Positions 63,412 through 64,000 of a stretch of 64,000 bases of DNA are shown here, in pieces (within the stretch, counting starts at the first letter, position 1; each line of letters opens with the position of its first letter). The DNA lies in assembly GCF_032118995.1 (NCBI RefSeq), contig NC_092660.1, forward strand, positions 19,020,501 through 19,084,500. The letters are read 5' to 3'. The stretch comes from Asterias amurensis. Lineage: Eukaryota > Echinodermata > Asteroidea > Forcipulatida > Asteriidae. The position numbers were made by a program, and so were the translations under genes. Under the pieces are notes generated by a model. That model was not told the origin of the DNA and did not search any database. It saw nothing but the letters and a program-made list of their open reading frames with translations.

Positions 63412-64000
63412 GGTTTGCCAGCAGATATTTCATAAAAATAAGTACTTTTTCTTTACCTAAACCGTGTGCTTAAGCCTGCGATATTATACAGTTTAATGAT
63501 CCAATTACGTCAACTGTTTGGAACAAAAATAACAGGTGTAGGTTGCAAGATGAAGAAGATGTGTTGTTTAGCCTTTTTCTTTAATGGAGCTTTCCATGCC
63601 CAGTACTAAGCAGTCTAGTTTGCGTAGTAGTATCGTTACACAACTAGGACCGTGGTTCAAATCCTCACCTCTATCTCTGGGACCCTGGTTCAAATCCTAC
63701 CGAGGAACTACATGGATTGGGTTTCCAGTCCCTACCTGAGTGCATGGGTTTGCCCTTGAATAGTTCTCTAAAACTAAAGCTTTCTCCCTTGTCTTCTCTC
63801 CGTTGGGGTTCTTGGCCAGTATAGTGATTAAGTTTGCTTTTCAAAACCAGAAATAATTTTGGACATAACGTAGTTGTCGTTGTAATCATCTCAGATTGGC
63901 CACAAACTGGGTCAAGTTGAGAATTGTTTTTTTGTTTTTTTTTACATCGGGATAAAGAGATGTTAACTTTGCTATCGTTGCAGTACCCACTGCCATAGGA
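63412..64000. other. End of window, no gene seen
   Basis: Contains a short direct repeat CCGTGGTTCAAATCCT / CCCTGGTTCAAATCCTACC (63,650 and 63,684) resembling SINE B-box sequence and a SINE-tail word ACATCGGGATAAAGAGATGT at 63,944. Nothing coding is supported. Confidence 0.35.

Noticed and set aside
1-64000. Endogenous retrovirus, LTR element or other virus-derived genes
   Set aside because: No paired long terminal repeats and no reverse transcriptase, integrase, capsid or envelope-like frame was seen on either strand.

Overview
The window looks like nuclear DNA from a marine invertebrate deuterostome, most probably an echinoderm (possibly a sea star). This rests on an AT-rich genome packed with short foldback elements and tRNA-derived SINEs, a metazoan Disabled (Dab) gene with canonical GT-AG introns, and a local expansion of Ig-domain receptors. 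The species assignment is inference. I see no prokaryotic features, no CRISPR array and no viral or LTR element.

Positions 1-36,000 hold a tandem cluster of nine closely related, apparently intronless genes for type I membrane receptors (one cut by the window edge). Order and strand are: R1 (+, partial), R2 (-), R3 (-), R4 (-), R5 (+), R6 (+), R7 (+), R8 (+), R9 (+). All have almost the same signal peptide and V-type Ig domain. R1-R7 carry a second Ig-like domain and a Ser/Thr/Pro stalk. The cytoplasmic tails fall into three modules. Type A (R2-R6) is about 100 residues with YxxP motifs, an ITSM-like TxYxxV and a terminal YQNI. Type B (R1, R7) is a long proline-rich tail ending in two ITIMs, the first strikingly like that of vertebrate SIRP. 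Type C (R8, R9) has one Ig domain and a tail built from 44-50 residue repeats, each with one or two YxxP motifs. Near-identical ectodomains on opposite-looking signalling tails are the layout of a paired activating/inhibitory receptor system. R2 has a tail frameshift and R3 a premature stop plus lost tyrosines.

The cluster grew by block duplication. The divergent R4/R5 intergenic block is repeated in front of R7, but there the R4 equivalent is gone and only its promoter remains (about 23,385-23,900). The R7-R8 block is echoed by R1 and an orphan promoter ending near 4,255. Each 5' flank carries shared elements: a TATA-like box and, further up in several copies, a CRE-like TGACGTCA.

Positions 36,000-50,000 have no convincing protein gene. 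They hold a possible LRR-gene remnant near 36.7 kb, many foldback elements and a hAT-like element with an 8-bp target duplication inside a SINE.

Positions 50,082-61,579 contain a Disabled homologue on the + strand. Eight coding exons join in frame to a 911-residue model: PTB domain, two YxxP tyrosines, then a long tail rich in DPF, NPF and DLF endocytic motifs. Two oddities sit before exon 7: a duplicated 3' splice site that would add a stop, and an unexplained GC-rich ORF (58,337-58,582) with a good donor in the right phase to act as an alternative first exon. Downstream of Dab to 64,000 I see only repeats.
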